DNA of 46,169 nucleotides from Flavobacteriaceae bacterium (lineage in GTDB: Bacteria > Bacteroidota > Bacteroidia > Flavobacteriales > Flavobacteriaceae). Shown here piece after piece: positions 16,854 through 27,126 of the stretch (positions are counted from its first letter, which is position 1; each line of letters opens with the position of its first letter). The DNA is taken from the NCBI GenBank assembly GCA_029268555.1, contig JAQWNN010000010.1:1-46169 (forward strand), read 5' to 3'. Position numbers and translations under genes: made by a program. Below the pieces are notes generated by a model. It did no database searches. It was not told the origin of the DNA and saw nothing but the letters and a program-made list of their open reading frames with translations.

Positions 16854-17846
16854 TTAATCTTTATCTAATTTATACTTAGCTAAATCCATTCCAAAGGAAA
16901 GACCTTTAAGAACTACTAATTCTTCCAATTCAGTTAAAGACTTTTTACCGAAATTTCTAAACTTCATTAAATCGTTTTTATTGTAAGAAACTAAATCACC
17001 GAGTGTATCAACTTCAGCCGCCTTAAGACAGTTCAATGCTCGAACAGAAAGGTCCATATCAACAAGTTTAGTTTTCAATAATTGACGCATATGTAATGAT
17101 TCCTCGTCATAAGTTTCGGCTTGAGCGATTTCATCGGCTTCCAAAGTAATGCGTTCATCTGAGAACAATAGGAAGTGGTGGATAAGTGTTTTTGCAGCTT
17201 CAGTAAGTGCATCCTTTGGATGAATTGAACCGTCAGTAACAACTTCAAAGATCAATTTTTCATAATCTGTTTTTTGCTCAACCCTAAAGTTTTCAATGCT
17301 ATATTTTACATTTTTGATCGGTGTGAAAATAGAATCAATTGCAATAACACCTAATTCAGTATTTATATTTTTATTTTCCTCTGCTGGAACATATCCTCTT
17401 CCTTTTTCAATAGTTATTTCCATATTCATCTGAATATTCTTTCCAAGGTTACAGATTACTAAATCAGGGTTCAAAACTTGGAATCCAGAAATAAATTTTT
17501 GAAAATCAGCTGCTTTAAGTTGATCCTGTCCGCCAATAGAGAGATTAACTTTCTCTTCTTCAATTTCGTCAATTTGACGTTTAAAACGAATTTGTTTTAA
17601 GTTTAGGATAATTTCTGTCACATCCTCTGCAACTCCTGGTATAGTGGAAAATTCGTGATCTACGTTTTCCAACTTTACAGAAGTAATTGCAAAGCCTTCT
17701 AAAGAGGATAATAATACACGTCTTAGTGCGTTTCCTACAGTCAGTCCATATCCAGGTTCCAAAGGACGAAATTCAAATTTGCCTTGGAACTCAGACGAAT
17801 CGATCATAATAACTTTATCCGGTTTTTGAAAATTCAATATTGCCAT
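16854..17846 (-). CDS. rpoA: RNA polymerase alpha subunit RpoA
   Basis: Scaffold for polymerase assembly and activator contacts, 330 residues. The N-terminal dimerisation domain includes [24 protein letters not shown] and the VTEIILNLK segment. The C-terminal domain (about 255-330) carries the helix-hairpin-helix region [17 protein letters not shown] and [13 protein letters not shown], which binds UP-element DNA. It is placed between rpsD and rplQ in the usual alpha-operon order. Confidence 0.98.
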   Translation of the reverse strand: MAILNFQKPDKVIMIDSSEFQGKFEFRPLEPGYGLTVGNALRRVLLSSLEGFAITSVKLENVDHEFSTIPGVAEDVTEIILNLKQIRFKRQIDEIEEEKVNLSIGGQDQLKAADFQKFISGFQVLNPDLVICNLGKNIQMNMEITIEKGRGYVPAEENKNINTELGVIAIDSIFTPIKNVKYSIENFRVEQKTDYEKLIFEVVTDGSIHPKDALTEAAKTLIHHFLLFSDERITLEADEIAQAETYDEESLHMRQLLKTKLVDMDLSVRALNCLKAAEVDTLGDLVSYNKNDLMKFRNFGKKSLTELEELVVLKGLSFGMDLAKYKLDKD

Positions 17847-17863
17847 AATTTGCTTTCGTTTGC

Positions 17864-18469
17864 TTATTTAGAGTATAATTCTACGATTAATTGTTCTTTG
17901 ATATTCTCTGGGATTTGGAGTCGTTCTGGAACACTTACAAAAGTTCCTTGAAGCTGATCTTTATTCCAGCTTAACCACTCGTGTGCAGCAGTATCTCTAC
18001 CATTTGCTTCAACTATAATATTAAGGGTCTTTGATTTTTCTCTTATTCCAACTACGTCCCCAGCTTTAACTTGATAAGAAGGAATATTAACGACTGATCC
18101 ATTTACTATAATATGACGGTGAGAAACCAGTTGACGTGCTCCACTCCGAGAAGATGATAAACCGAAACGATAAACTACGTTGTCTAATCGAGATTCACAC
18201 AACTGAAGAAGAACCTCGCCAGTTACTCCTTTACTTCTGCTTGCTTTTTCAAAAATATTTCGGAATTGACGCTCTAAAATACCATAAGTAAATTTAGCTT
18301 TTTGTTTTTCCATAAGTTGGATTGCATATTCTGATTTTTTCCCTCTGCGTCTGGCATTTCCATGCTGACCGGGAGGATAATTTCTTTTTTCGAAGGATTT
18401 ATCTTCACCGAAAATTGGCTCACCAAATTTTCGAGCAATTTTAGTTTTTGGACCAGTATATCTTGCCAT
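17864..18469 (-). CDS. rpsD: 30S ribosomal protein S4
   Basis: A primary 16S rRNA binder needed for early 30S assembly and accuracy, and in several bacteria a translational repressor of its own operon. It has 201 residues. The start [18 protein letters not shown] is typical of Bacteroidota, and the S4 RNA-binding domain appears as [29 protein letters not shown]. No zinc-binding cysteines are present at the N-terminus. An unusually long 82-bp gap with an inverted repeat precedes it. Confidence 0.98.
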   Translation of the reverse strand: MARYTGPKTKIARKFGEPIFGEDKSFEKRNYPPGQHGNARRRGKKSEYAIQLMEKQKAKFTYGILERQFRNIFEKASRSKGVTGEVLLQLCESRLDNVVYRFGLSSSRSGARQLVSHRHIIVNGSVVNIPSYQVKAGDVVGIREKSKTLNIIVEANGRDTAAHEWLSWNKDQLQGTFVSVPERLQIPENIKEQLIVELYSK

Positions 18470-18493
18470 AATTAGTTCTTTTTTTAAACAGGG

Positions 18494-18526
18494 AGCTATG
18501 AATTAAGGTCATTTTCTTCGATAGCT
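18494..18526 (-). promoter_or_regulatory. Inverted repeat in the rpsK-rpsD gap, possible S4 leader structure
   Basis: AGCTAT (18494-18499) pairs with ATAGCT (18521-18526) across a 21-nt loop, within the longest gap of the ribosomal block (18470-18551). Structured leaders upstream of rpsD that bind S4 have been described for Bacteroidota. The pairing here is short, so this is only a candidate. Confidence 0.35.
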
Positions 18527-18551
18527 TATTACATTGTTCTTACTATTAATA

Positions 18552-18935
18552 TTAAACTCTTCTTCGCTTGGGCGGTCTACAACCGTTATGAGGTAGTGGA
18601 GTCACATCTATAATTTCCATTACTTCTATACCATTATTATGTAGTGTTCTAATTGCTGACTCACGACCGTTTCCAGGTCCTTTTACAAATACTTTCACCT
18701 TACGTAAACCAGCTTCTTGAGCAGTTTTTGCGCAATCTTCCGCAGCGGTTTGAGCTGCATAAGGAGTGTTTTTTTTAGAACCTCTAAATCCCATTTTACC
18801 CGCAGAAGACCAAGAAATTACTTCGCCTTTAGTGTTAGTGAGTGAGATAATAATATTGTTGAATGAAGCTGTTACATGAGCTTCTCCAATAGATTCAACA
18901 ATTACTTTTCTTTTTTTACCTGCTGTCTTAGCCAT
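18552..18935 (-). CDS. rpsK: 30S ribosomal protein S11
   Basis: A 30S platform protein near the mRNA exit, 127 residues. The signature region is [19 protein letters not shown], with the C-terminal [18 protein letters not shown]. It follows rpsM by 12 bp in the conserved order rpsM-rpsK-rpsD-rpoA-rplQ. Confidence 0.98.
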   Translation of the reverse strand: MAKTAGKKRKVIVESIGEAHVTASFNNIIISLTNTKGEVISWSSAGKMGFRGSKKNTPYAAQTAAEDCAKTAQEAGLRKVKVFVKGPGNGRESAIRTLHNNGIEVMEIIDVTPLPHNGCRPPKRRRV

Positions 18936-18947
18936 AATTACAAACTA

Positions 18948-19322
18948 TTATTTAGTTGCTTTCTTTTTATTTGCTACTGTCTTACGTTTACCTTTTCTAG
19001 TTCGCGAATTGTTTTTAGTTCGCTGACCACGAAGAGGTAATCCTACTCTGTGACGAATACCCCTGTAGCATCCAATATCCATCAAACGCTTAATACTAAG
19101 TTGAATTTCTGAACGTAATTCACCTTCAATTTTAAAGGAGGATACTGCTTCACGAATTCGACCTGTTTCATCATCTGACCAATCAGAAACTTTTTTATTT
19201 TCATCTACTTTTGCTGTTTCCAAAATAGTTTGTGAACGGCTTCTACCAATACCGAAAATATAGGTAAGAGCTATAACACCTCTTTTTTGCTTTGGAATGT
19301 CTACTCCTGATATTCTAGCCAT
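18948..19322 (-). CDS. rpsM: 30S ribosomal protein S13
   Basis: A 30S head protein contacting the P-site tRNA and the 50S bridge. It has 124 residues, beginning [10 protein letters not shown] with helix-turn segments [10 protein letters not shown]. The C-terminal basic tail ([24 protein letters not shown]) carries the conserved [10 protein letters not shown] motif. It lies 2 bp behind rpmJ. Confidence 0.98.
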   Translation of the reverse strand: MARISGVDIPKQKRGVIALTYIFGIGRSRSQTILETAKVDENKKVSDWSDDETGRIREAVSSFKIEGELRSEIQLSIKRLMDIGCYRGIRHRVGLPLRGQRTKNNSRTRKGKRKTVANKKKATK

Positions 19323-19324
19323 AA

Positions 19325-19441
19325 TTAACCTTGTCTTTGTTTGAATCTAGGATTTTTTTTATTTATCACGTACAAACGACCTTTTCGTCTTACGATCTTA
19401 CAGTCTGAACTGCGTTTTTTTATTGATGCTCTTACTTTCAT
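19325..19441 (-). CDS. rpmJ: 50S ribosomal protein L36, zinc-free form
   Basis: A 38-residue protein read from ATG 19441: [19 protein letters not shown], then [19 protein letters not shown] and TAA. It matches bL36 throughout, but of the usual zinc ligands (Cys-x2-Cys, Cys, His) only one cysteine remains, so this is the C-minus type that does not bind zinc. It sits 15 bp after infA and directly before rpsM, the expected place. Confidence 0.96.
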   Translation of the reverse strand: MKVRASIKKRSSDCKIVRRKGRLYVINKKNPRFKQRQG

Positions 19442-19456
19442 AACTATAAATTATTT

Positions 19457-19672
19457 TTAAAACCTAAAAGTAATCCTTGCTTTTGTTAAATCATAAGGAC
19501 TCATTTCTAGCTTAACTTTATCTCCTGGCAATAACTTAATGTAATGCAAACGCATTTTACCTGATATATGTGCAGTAACGACATGACCATTTTCTAACTC
19601 AACACGAAACATTGCATTAGACAGTGCTTCTATGATGGTTCCCTCTTGTTCTATTGCTGCTTGTTTTGCCAT
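19457..19672 (-). CDS. infA: Translation initiation factor IF-1
   Basis: A 71-residue OB-fold protein that binds the 30S A site during initiation. Family sequences seen include [51 protein letters not shown] and the ending ARITFRF. It lies 4 bp after secY without adk or map in between, unlike Gram-positive spc operons. Confidence 0.98.
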   Translation of the reverse strand: MAKQAAIEQEGTIIEALSNAMFRVELENGHVVTAHISGKMRLHYIKLLPGDKVKLEMSPYDLTKARITFRF

Positions 19673-19676
19673 AAAA

Positions 19677-21029
19677 TTAATTTGTTCCTCTTCTTGTTTT
19701 TCCTAATTTCATCAATCCATCATAATGTCTATTTAATAAATATGAATTGACTTGTTGAATAGTATCTATTGCAACCCCTACCATGATGAGTAGAGAAGTA
19801 CCGCCATAAAACAAAGCCCAGCCTTGTTGAATTCCTATAAGTTTTACAACAACTGCAGGAAAAACTGCAATTCCCGCTAAAAACAAAGAACCAGGAAATG
19901 TAATATGTGACATTACCGTATCTAAATATTCTGAGGTTTCATTTCCAGGACGAATTCCTGGAACAAATCCTCCACTTCGTTTTAGATCGTCTGACATTTT
20001 ATTAGTAGGAACTGTAATCGCTGTGTAGAAATAAGTAAAAATGATAATCAACAATGCAAACAATACGTTATACCAAAGTCCAAAGATATCAGAAAAGTTA
20101 GCTTGCATCCATTGCCCAACACCAGAATCACCGAGAGCACCTCCTATGTAAACAGGAGCAAACATAATGGCTTGGGCAAAAATAATTGGCATTACCCCTG
20201 AGGCATTTAACCTAAGTGGGATGTATTGACGATTGCCATATACTGTTCGATCTGAAGTTGAACCACCCGCTTGTCTTCTTGCATACTGAACAGGTATTCT
20301 TCTTACTGCTAATGTTAATAATATTGAAAGCAAAATAATTACTATCCACAATACTAATTCAATTAATATTAGCATGAGACCACCATTATTTTCAGATACT
20401 CTTGAAATAAATTCTTGCGCAAAAGAAAGTGGTAAATTGGCAATGATACCTACCATGATAAGAAGAGAAATACCATTTCCTATTCCCTTATCTGTAATTT
20501 TTTCTCCCAACCACATTGCAAATATAGTTCCTGTGACCAAAATGATGACAGAGGATATAATAAATAACGGACCTTTTCCAAGCACGAAAGCACTTTCTGG
20601 CACTCCAAGAGCACTAAGTCCATAGAGGTAGGCAGGTGCTTGAACCACACAAATAAGGATTGTTAACCAACGAGTAATTTGATTAACTTTCTTTCTACCG
20701 CTCTCACCTTCCTTTTGCAGTTTTTGAAGATAAGGCACTGCGATGCCCATCAATTGGACAACAATCGAAGCAGATATATAGGGCATGATACCTAAGGCAA
20801 AAACTGAAGCATTTGCAAAAGCTCCACCCGTAAAAGCATTTAGAATACCTAAAAGACCACCACCATCAGTACGGCTACTCAATGCAGCTAGCTGAACAGG
20901 ATCGATCCCAGGTAATACCACTTGAGCACCAAGTCGGTAAACCAATAACATTCCCAAGGTCAGGATCACACGATCTCTAAGCTCTCCTATTTTGTATATG
21001 TTATAAAGGGTTTCTAAAACTTTTTTCAT
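19677..21029 (-). CDS. secY: Preprotein translocase subunit SecY
   Basis: The ten-helix channel of the SecYEG translocon, 450 residues. Signatures are the first-helix [19 protein letters not shown], the plug region [25 protein letters not shown] and [14 protein letters not shown]. Cytoplasmic loops contain the conserved [10 protein letters not shown] and ending segments [16 protein letters not shown]. It receives Ffh-delivered chains (Ffh is also encoded in this window). Confidence 0.98.
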   Translation of the reverse strand: MKKVLETLYNIYKIGELRDRVILTLGMLLVYRLGAQVVLPGIDPVQLAALSSRTDGGGLLGILNAFTGGAFANASVFALGIMPYISASIVVQLMGIAVPYLQKLQKEGESGRKKVNQITRWLTILICVVQAPAYLYGLSALGVPESAFVLGKGPLFIISSVIILVTGTIFAMWLGEKITDKGIGNGISLLIMVGIIANLPLSFAQEFISRVSENNGGLMLILIELVLWIVIILLSILLTLAVRRIPVQYARRQAGGSTSDRTVYGNRQYIPLRLNASGVMPIIFAQAIMFAPVYIGGALGDSGVGQWMQANFSDIFGLWYNVLFALLIIIFTYFYTAITVPTNKMSDDLKRSGGFVPGIRPGNETSEYLDTVMSHITFPGSLFLAGIAVFPAVVVKLIGIQQGWALFYGGTSLLIMVGVAIDTIQQVNSYLLNRHYDGLMKLGKTRRGTN

Positions 21030-21040
21030 CTAGAGAATAA

Positions 21041-21493
21041 TTAAACGATTATGGCTTCTCCTCCAGCAGCTTCAATTGCTGCTTTTGCTGTTGCTGAAAA
21101 TTTATGTGCAGTAACTTTTATAGCACTTTCTATTTTACCACGTCCTAATATTTTGATAAGATCATTTTTATGAGCCAAACGCAACTCAATAAGTTTTTCT
21201 AAATCGAGTTCTTTGTTGGCTTTTTTATTATTTAAAAGGTCTTGAAGCGTATCCAAATTTATTGGGGTGTATTCTTTTCTATTAATATTTTTAAAACCAA
21301 ATTTGGGGACACGCCTTTGCAATGGCATTTGACCTCCCTCAAAACCAATCTTTTTGGAATAACCAGATCGTGATTTTGCTCCTTTGTGTCCTCTTGCAGC
21401 AGTTCCCCCTTTGCCAGAAGCTTGACCTCTTCCCAAACGCTTTCCAGCGGATTTAGTAGATCCTGATGCAGGTGTTAAATTTTCTAAACTCAT
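21041..21493 (-). CDS. rplO: 50S ribosomal protein L15
   Basis: A late-assembling 50S protein of 150 residues. The N-terminal extension is glycine-rich and basic (GKRLGRGQASGKGGTAARGHKGAKSR), followed by GFEGGQMPLQRRVPKFGF. ATG 21493 (MSLENLTPASG) is the family start; a longer version upstream would run into rpmD, which ends at 21504. Confidence 0.97.
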   Translation of the reverse strand: MSLENLTPASGSTKSAGKRLGRGQASGKGGTAARGHKGAKSRSGYSKKIGFEGGQMPLQRRVPKFGFKNINRKEYTPINLDTLQDLLNNKKANKELDLEKLIELRLAHKNDLIKILGRGKIESAIKVTAHKFSATAKAAIEAAGGEAIIV

Positions 21494-21503
21494 ATTTAAT
21501 TTT

Positions 21504-21683
21504 TTATACTTCGTTGACAATAACCAAATGTTTAACCTTATCAATCATCCCCAAGATACTCGGTGTAGCTTCGTGCGTAACTTCTTTACCAATTCCTCTG
21601 AGCCCTAGGGATGCAAGAACAAGTTTTTGATTATTGATCCTTTTAATACTACTTCTAACTTGCTTTACTTTTATTTTTGCCAT
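21504..21683 (-). CDS. rpmD: 50S ribosomal protein L30
   Basis: A 59-residue protein read from ATG 21683: MAKIKVKQVRSSIKRINNQ, continuing with LVLASLGLRGIGKEVTH and ending KHLVIVNEV before TAA. This is a clear uL30 with the conserved QK-T/V-L-LGL-R pattern. It lies 10 bp behind rpsE and 10 bp before rplO. Confidence 0.96.
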   Translation of the reverse strand: MAKIKVKQVRSSIKRINNQKLVLASLGLRGIGKEVTHEATPSILGMIDKVKHLVIVNEV

Positions 21684-21693
21684 TTTCTTTCAA

Positions 21694-22218
21694 TTATCCG
21701 TTAAAGACTTTATCTAATGAAATCCCTCTTTGTTGTGCAATTCGCTGCGGATTACGAAGCTGTAATAAAGCATCGAAAGTTGCTTTTACAACATTGTGAG
21801 GGTTTGATGAACCTTGTGACTTGGAAAGAACATTATGAACCCCAACTGCTTCCAGTACTGCACGCACAGCACCTCCAGCAATTACACCTGTTCCTTCAGA
21901 GGCTGGCTTTAAAAAGACACGAGCTCCTCCATACTTGCCTTTTTGTTCATGAGGCAATGTGCCTTTATCAACAGGAATACGAATCAAGTTTTTCTTGGCA
22001 TCTTCAACTGCTTTAGAAATTGCTTCTGATACTTCTTTTGATTTACCTAAGCCTTGACCAACCACCCCATTTTCATCTCCTACAACAACTATCGCAGAAA
22101 ATCCAAAAGCACGTCCACCTTTTGTTACCTTAGTTACTCTTTGAACACCCACTAAACGGTCTTTTAAATCTAAACCTGCAGGCTTTACTAATTCTACGTT
22201 TTTATAATCTTGGTACAT
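21694..22218 (-). CDS. rpsE: 30S ribosomal protein S5
   Basis: A decoding-fidelity protein at the mRNA entry tunnel, 174 residues. The double-stranded RNA-binding domain contains [25 protein letters not shown] and [10 protein letters not shown]. The C-terminal domain has [19 protein letters not shown] and [15 protein letters not shown]. It is placed between rplR and rpmD. Confidence 0.98.
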   Translation of the reverse strand: MYQDYKNVELVKPAGLDLKDRLVGVQRVTKVTKGGRAFGFSAIVVVGDENGVVGQGLGKSKEVSEAISKAVEDAKKNLIRIPVDKGTLPHEQKGKYGGARVFLKPASEGTGVIAGGAVRAVLEAVGVHNVLSKSQGSSNPHNVVKATFDALLQLRNPQRIAQQRGISLDKVFNG

Positions 22219-22224
22219 ATCTTA

Positions 22225-22584
22225 TTAAAATTTTAATCCACCTTCACGAGCACCATCAGCTAAAGCTTTAACTCGTCCATGATATAAATATCCTCCTCTA
22301 TCAAACTTTACCTTAGAAACACCTTTTTTGGTTGCTATTTCTCCAATTCGTTTTCCAACAATAGAGGAAATTTCAATCTTTGAAGTCAGCTTTGATTCTT
22401 CAACTTCTTTATCTCTTGATGATGCTGAAACGATTGTTTTTCCTGTCTGGTCATCTATCAGTTGTACATAAATTTCTTTATTACTTCTGAAAACCGACAT
22501 TCTTGGTGTAGTAGATGTTCCACTGACGGCCTTTCGAATTCGATTACGAATCCTATTTCTACGATCAAATTTTGTTAAACCCAT
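22225..22584 (-). CDS. rplR: 50S ribosomal protein L18
   Basis: A 5S rRNA-binding protein of 119 residues. Typical segments are the basic start [33 protein letters not shown] and [29 protein letters not shown]. It lies 6 bp before rpsE. Confidence 0.98.
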   Translation of the reverse strand: MGLTKFDRRNRIRNRIRKAVSGTSTTPRMSVFRSNKEIYVQLIDDQTGKTIVSASSRDKEVEESKLTSKIEISSIVGKRIGEIATKKGVSKVKFDRGGYLYHGRVKALADGAREGGLKF

Positions 22585-22593
22585 AATAATTTT

Positions 22594-23136
22594 TTATGCT
22601 GATTTTCCTGCTTTTCTTCTAATTTGTTCACCCACAAACTTAATTCCTTTACCTTTATATGGTTCAGGTTTTCTAAATGAACGGATTTTTGCCGCTACAA
22701 AACCAACAAGTTGTTTGTCATGTGATGTAAGTTTCACAATTGGATTTTTACCCTTTTCAGAAATTGTTTCAATTTTAATCTCTGGGGCGATATCCAATAT
22801 AATATTATGAGAAAACCCTAGGGCTAGATCTAATTTCTGGCCTTGATTATTCGCTCTGTACCCAACTCCTACCAATTCAAGTTCTTTTGTAAAACCATGG
22901 GAAACACCTTCAATCATGTTGGCAATTAAAGCACGATACAACCCGTGCTTTGATTTTATTGATTTTTTTTCCGAAGGTCTTGATATTGTAAGAATATTAT
23001 CTTCAATATCGATATCAACCTCATTATAGTCTTGGGTCAATTCTCCTAATTTTCCCTTAACATGAATTTCTGTAGGTTGGATATCTACGATAACTCCTTC
23101 TGGGATATTAATTGGATTGTTTCCTATTCTTGACAT
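22594..23136 (-). CDS. rplF: 50S ribosomal protein L6
   Basis: A two-domain protein of 180 residues near the factor-binding centre. It begins MSRIGNNPINIPEGV and includes GLYRALIANMIEGVSHGFTKEL and the C-terminal signature PEPYKGKGIKFVGEQIRRKAGKSA. It lies 9 bp before rplR. Confidence 0.98.
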   Translation of the reverse strand: MSRIGNNPINIPEGVIVDIQPTEIHVKGKLGELTQDYNEVDIDIEDNILTISRPSEKKSIKSKHGLYRALIANMIEGVSHGFTKELELVGVGYRANNQGQKLDLALGFSHNIILDIAPEIKIETISEKGKNPIVKLTSHDKQLVGFVAAKIRSFRKPEPYKGKGIKFVGEQIRRKAGKSA

Positions 23137-23153
23137 AGCTTATACTTTTTAAG

Positions 23154-23555
23154 TTAGTATACATAACAAATTAATTCTCCACCAATATTCTGTTTGGTTG
23201 CTTGTTTTCCAGTCATTACCCCATGAGAGGTAGAGACAATTGATATTCCCAATCCATTGAGTATCCTTGGAAGACTATCTGAATTAGAATACTTTCTTAA
23301 TCCGGGAGTACTAATTCTTTGAATTTTTTTGATGACAGGCTCTTTAGTAAACTTGTCATATTTCAAAGCAATCTTAATATTTCCCTGATTATTGTTAGTT
23401 TCCTCAAACTTATAGCTTAGGATATACCCTTGATCAAAAAGTATTTTTGTAATTTCTCTTTTTGTATTGGATGCTGGAATATCTACAACACGGTGTCCTG
23501 CGCGATTGGCGTTTCGAATTCGTGTTAAAAAATCTGCAATTGGATCTGTGAACAT
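23154..23555 (-). CDS. rpsH: 30S ribosomal protein S8
   Basis: Binds the central domain of 16S rRNA; in E. coli it also represses the spc operon. It has 133 residues. Recognisable parts are MFTDPIADFLTRIRNANRAGH, the TPGLRKYSNSDSLPRILNGLGISIVSTSHGVMT region and the ending GGELICYVY. The start codon is ATG at 23555. Confidence 0.98.
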   Translation of the reverse strand: MFTDPIADFLTRIRNANRAGHRVVDIPASNTKREITKILFDQGYILSYKFEETNNNQGNIKIALKYDKFTKEPVIKKIQRISTPGLRKYSNSDSLPRILNGLGISIVSTSHGVMTGKQATKQNIGGELICYVY

Positions 23556-23573
23556 AATTTTAGTCTCTTAAGT

Positions 23574-23843
23574 TTACCAGCTAGCTTTAGTTACACCAGG
23601 AATCAGACCTTTGTTTGCCATTTCCCGAAATGTAACTCGAGAAATTCCAAACTGACGCATATATCCTTTTGGTCTTCCTGTTAATTTACATCTATTATGC
23701 ATTCGAATAGGCGATGCATTACGTGGAAGTTTCTGAAGAGCATCATAGTCTCCAGCTTCCTTAAGTACTTTTCGCTTTTCGGCATATTTAGCAACAGTTT
23801 TTGCACGTTTAACCTCACGTGCTTTCATCGATTCTTTAGCCAT
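23574..23843 (-). CDS. rpsN: 30S ribosomal protein S14, zinc-free form
   Basis: An 89-residue long-form uS14 that lacks the paired CxxC zinc ligands of the short form. It ends with the conserved [36 protein letters not shown] region. It starts 1 bp after the rplE stop. Confidence 0.98.
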   Translation of the reverse strand: MAKESMKAREVKRAKTVAKYAEKRKVLKEAGDYDALQKLPRNASPIRMHNRCKLTGRPKGYMRQFGISRVTFREMANKGLIPGVTKASW

Positions 23844-23844
23844 A

Positions 23845-24396
23845 TTAATTTTTTTTAAAAGGGATTCCTAATTCGGTTAATAATGATTTTGCTTCTTGGT
23901 CTGTTTGAGCAGAAGTAACAAATGTGATATCCATTCCATTGATTCGATTGACCTTATCAATATCAATTTCTGGGAAAATAATTTGTTCTGTTATCCCAAG
24001 TGTGTAATTTCCTCGGCCGTCAAAGCCTTTAGCTTTTACCCCTTGAAAATCTCTAACACGAGGTAATGCTGCTGTTACTAATCTATCTAAAAATTCATAC
24101 ATACGTTCTGCACGAAGTGTTACTTTAGCTCCAATAGGCATCCCTTTTCTAAGTTTAAATGATGCGACATCTTTTTTAGATAAGGTTGAAATTGCCTTTT
24201 GGCCTGTTATCATTGTCAACTCATCAACAGCATGATCAATTAATTTTTTATCAGCAACAGCAGCACCTACTCCTCTACTAAGTACGATCTTTTCTAATTT
24301 AGGAACTTGCATGACACTTTTATAACTAAACGTATCCTTCAAATTATTGACAATACGTTCGTTATATTCCTTTTTAAGTCTGGGTGTGTAATTCAT
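23845..24396 (-). CDS. rplE: 50S ribosomal protein L5
   Basis: A central-protuberance 5S rRNA-binding protein of 183 residues. Family segments are [49 protein letters not shown] and [19 protein letters not shown]. It lies 2 bp after the rplX stop. Confidence 0.98.
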   Translation of the reverse strand: MNYTPRLKKEYNERIVNNLKDTFSYKSVMQVPKLEKIVLSRGVGAAVADKKLIDHAVDELTMITGQKAISTLSKKDVASFKLRKGMPIGAKVTLRAERMYEFLDRLVTAALPRVRDFQGVKAKGFDGRGNYTLGITEQIIFPEIDIDKVNRINGMDITFVTSAQTDQEAKSLLTELGIPFKKN

Positions 24397-24398
24397 AA

Positions 24399-24713
24399 TT
24401 AAATGACTTCATCGGTTTTTTTAGAGAAACGTACTTTGCTATCATCATCCATACGATATCCTACTCTTGTAGTTTTTCCATCTGACGTTAAAAGTGATAA
24501 ATTAGATATATGAATTGGAGCTTCTTTTTCTGCAATTCCACCCTGTGGGTTTTGGGCATTTGGTTTATTATGTTTCTTTACCAAATTTACACCTTCAACT
24601 ATCGCTTTATTCGTCTCATGAGATACATTTAATACATTCCCTTCTGTTCCCTTATGAGATCCAGAAATGATGCGTACAGTATCTCCTTTTTTAATTTTTA
24701 TTTTTGTTGCCAT
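24399..24713 (-). CDS. rplX: 50S ribosomal protein L24
   Basis: A 50S assembly initiator and tunnel-exit protein of 104 residues. A KOW motif is visible near the start ([23 protein letters not shown]), followed by [30 protein letters not shown]. It lies between rplN and rplE. Confidence 0.97.
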   Translation of the reverse strand: MATKIKIKKGDTVRIISGSHKGTEGNVLNVSHETNKAIVEGVNLVKKHNKPNAQNPQGGIAEKEAPIHISNLSLLTSDGKTTRVGYRMDDDSKVRFSKKTDEVI

Positions 24714-24721
24714 ATCTAATA

Positions 24722-25090
24722 TTATAAAACCTCAGGTGCTAATGAAACAATCTTCATAAATTGTTTATCCCGTAACTCTCTTGCTACAGGTCCAAATACA
24801 CGAGTTCCCCGCATTTCTCCTGTAGGATTGAGTAAAACACAGGCGTTTTCATCAAATCGGATGTAAGATCCATCAGGTCTTCTAATTTCCTTTCGTGTTC
24901 TTACTACCACAGCCGTAGACACCTGTCCTTTTTTGATAGTACCTGCTGGTGAAGCTTCTTTTACAGTTACAACGATTTTATCGCCTATTGAAGCATAACG
25001 CCTTTTTGTACCTCCCAATACACGTATAGTAAGCACCTCTTTGGCACCAGTGTTATCAGCTACTTTAAGTCTTGACTCTTGTTGTACCAT
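24722..25090 (-). CDS. rplN: 50S ribosomal protein L14
   Basis: Forms part of the subunit interface, 122 residues. Signature sequences are [43 protein letters not shown] and [28 protein letters not shown]. It lies 1 bp behind rpsQ. Confidence 0.98.
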   Translation of the reverse strand: MVQQESRLKVADNTGAKEVLTIRVLGGTKRRYASIGDKIVVTVKEASPAGTIKKGQVSTAVVVRTRKEIRRPDGSYIRFDENACVLLNPTGEMRGTRVFGPVARELRDKQFMKIVSLAPEVL

Positions 25091-25091
25091 C

Positions 25092-25349
25092 TTACTTAGC
25101 TCTTTCGATTACTTCAACCATTCGCCAACACTTAGACTTACTAATTGGTCTTGTTTCCATGATCTTAACTGTATCGCCTATGTTACAATCATTTTTTTCA
25201 TCATGAGCCACGTACTTTTTTGTCTTTAATACGAATTTACCATACATTGGGTGCTTTACACGTTTAACCTCAGATACCACTACAGATTTCTCCATTTTAT
25301 TATTGGTCACTACCCCTATACGTTCTTTTCTTAAATTTCTTGTTTCCAT
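25092..25349 (-). CDS. rpsQ: 30S ribosomal protein S17
   Basis: A primary 16S rRNA-binding OB-fold protein of 85 residues. It includes [22 protein letters not shown] and [38 protein letters not shown] 25349 ([12 protein letters not shown]) is chosen over ATG 25361 because it matches the family start and leaves rpmC, which ends at 25354, without overlap. Confidence 0.97.
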   Translation of the reverse strand: METRNLRKERIGVVTNNKMEKSVVVSEVKRVKHPMYGKFVLKTKKYVAHDEKNDCNIGDTVKIMETRPISKSKCWRMVEVIERAK

Positions 25350-25353
25350 GTTG

Positions 25354-25542
25354 TTATACATCTTGGTTGCTTAAAGCTGTTTTAAGTCTTGCTATTACCC
25401 TACGTGAAGATCGTATCTGTAAAGGATTTTCTAGAGGGGAAATAGCATGCGTTGTTTTAAATTCTTCAAGTTGTTTTTGGAATTCAACTAATTTATCTTG
25501 AAGGTCTTCTTTAGAAAGCTTATTTATTTCTTTTTGTTTCAT
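25354..25542 (-). CDS. rpmC: 50S ribosomal protein L29
   Basis: A 62-residue helical hairpin at the tunnel exit, where it can contact the signal recognition particle. It has the expected Leu/Lys/Glu-rich helix and the family end signature [17 protein letters not shown]. It lies 9 bp after rplP. Confidence 0.96.
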   Translation of the reverse strand: MKQKEINKLSKEDLQDKLVEFQKQLEEFKTTHAISPLENPLQIRSSRRVIARLKTALSNQDV

Positions 25543-25551
25543 AGTTTTTAC

Positions 25552-25971
25552 TTATGCATCGTAATCACGAGCAACAACAAATTTTGTTTTAACAGGTAGT
25601 TTTTGAGCGGCTAAACGAAGTGCTTCTTTTGCTACATCAAAAGGAACGCCTGATATTTCAAACATTATTCTTCCGGACTTAGTTACGGCTACAAAATATT
25701 CTGGAGCTCCTTTTCCTTTTCCCATACGTACCTCTAATGGCTTCTTGGTGATAGGTTTATCTGGAAAGATTTTAATCCATAACTGGCCTTCTCTCTTCAT
25801 GAAACGAGTCGCCGCAATACGTGCTGCTTCTATTTGTCTTGAGGTAATAAAAACAGAATCCAATGCCTTAATTCCAAACATTCCATTAGAAAGCCGATGT
25901 CCTCTTTGTGAGAGACCTTTCATACGACCTTTCTGTGCTTTTCGAAATTTAGTTTTTTTTGGTTGTAACAT
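25552..25971 (-). CDS. rplP: 50S ribosomal protein L16
   Basis: Sits near the A-site tRNA elbow, 139 residues. Signature regions are [39 protein letters not shown] and [24 protein letters not shown]. It lies 18 bp behind rpsC. Confidence 0.98.
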   Translation of the reverse strand: MLQPKKTKFRKAQKGRMKGLSQRGHRLSNGMFGIKALDSVFITSRQIEAARIAATRFMKREGQLWIKIFPDKPITKKPLEVRMGKGKGAPEYFVAVTKSGRIMFEISGVPFDVAKEALRLAAQKLPVKTKFVVARDYDA

Positions 25972-25989
25972 GGTTCCTAATTACTAATA

Positions 25990-26712
25990 TTATTTACGTC
26001 GACGTTGTCGGTTATTTCCTTTTCCAGAATTTCCGCCACCTTGGCCGGTTTTCTTTGACATCCCTACGAGTGGTGAAAGTTCACGTTTACCATAAACTTC
26101 TCCTTTCATGATCCATACCTTAATACCTAATCTACCATAAGTAGTATGGGCTTCTACAAGAGCATAATCAATGTCAGCTCTAAAAGTAGAAAGTGGAATA
26201 CGTCCATCTTTATACGATTCTGAACGCGCCATTTCCGCGCCATTAAGACGTCCAGAAATTTGAATTTTTATTCCCTCTGCATTCATTCGAATAGAAGCTG
26301 CAATGGCCATTTTAATTGCGCGTCTATAAGAAATTCTACTTTCTATTTGTCGGGCTATACTAGCGCCTACTAATTGTGCATCTAATTCAGGTCTCTTAAT
26401 TTCAAATATGTTGATTTGAATCTCTTTACCTGAAATTTTACGAAGCTCCTCTTTTAATTTATCAACTTCTTGTCCTGCTTTACCAATAATAATTCCAGGA
26501 CGAGCAGTAGTAATTGTAATGGTAATAATCTTTAGTGTACGCTCAATAATGACATTAGACACACTGGCCTTAGATAGGCGTGCGTGAATGTATTTACGGA
26601 TTTTGTCATCTTCGGCTATCTTGTCACCGTAATCTCTTCCTCCATACCAGTTAGAGTCCCATCCTCTAATAATTCCTAAACGATTTCCAATTGGGTTTGT
26701 TTTCTGTCCCAT
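25990..26712 (-). CDS. rpsC: 30S ribosomal protein S3
   Basis: A mRNA-entry protein of 240 residues with helicase-like activity. The N-terminal KH domain has [21 protein letters not shown]; the C-terminal domain has [18 protein letters not shown] and [15 protein letters not shown]. The end is a short Gly/Asn/Arg-rich tail ([18 protein letters not shown]). It starts 1 bp after the rplV stop. Confidence 0.98.
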   Translation of the reverse strand: MGQKTNPIGNRLGIIRGWDSNWYGGRDYGDKIAEDDKIRKYIHARLSKASVSNVIIERTLKIITITITTARPGIIIGKAGQEVDKLKEELRKISGKEIQINIFEIKRPELDAQLVGASIARQIESRISYRRAIKMAIAASIRMNAEGIKIQISGRLNGAEMARSESYKDGRIPLSTFRADIDYALVEAHTTYGRLGIKVWIMKGEVYGKRELSPLVGMSKKTGQGGGNSGKGNNRQRRRK

Positions 26713-26713
26713 A

Positions 26714-27118
26714 TTATACTTCTATAGTTTTTGATCCCAACACCACAGTTACGTGATTTGAGCGTTTTCTAATTCTGTGTGCTCTTCCTTGAGGAGCAGG
26801 GCGTAACCTTTTAAGCATACTTGCTCCGTCTACTCTGATTTCAGAAATGAAGAGGGCTGCTTTTTCGATGTCTTCATTTTCGTTTTTAGATTGCCAGTTA
26901 GCAATTGCAGAAAGTACAAGTTTTTCTAAACGTCTAGATGCTTCTTTAGGACTAAACTTTAAAATAGCTAGAGCTTTAACTATCGACTCCCCTCTAACTT
27001 GATCTGCAACCAGTCGCATTTTTCTAGGCGATGTTGGACAATTATTTAGCTTAGCAAAGGCCAAATTCTTCTTGGCTTCTTTAAACGCTTGAGCAGATTG
27101 TCTTTTACGATTTCCCAT
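26714..27118 (-). CDS. rplV: 50S ribosomal protein L22
   Basis: Lines the nascent-chain tunnel, 134 residues. The fold regions [22 protein letters not shown] and the long beta hairpin with [24 protein letters not shown] are intact. It lies 8 bp behind rpsS. Confidence 0.97.
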   Translation of the reverse strand: MGNRKRQSAQAFKEAKKNLAFAKLNNCPTSPRKMRLVADQVRGESIVKALAILKFSPKEASRRLEKLVLSAIANWQSKNENEDIEKAALFISEIRVDGASMLKRLRPAPQGRAHRIRKRSNHVTVVLGSKTIEV

Positions 27119-27126
27119 TAGTAATA

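Noticed and set aside
21494-21544. Extended N-terminus of L15 starting at 21544
   Set aside because: It would overlap rpmD by about 40 bp and lacks similarity to L15; ATG 21493 is the normal start.
21717-22016. Plus-strand frame of 99 codons within rpsE
   Set aside because: Antisense shadow of a ribosomal gene with unlikely composition (His/Leu/Gln-rich).
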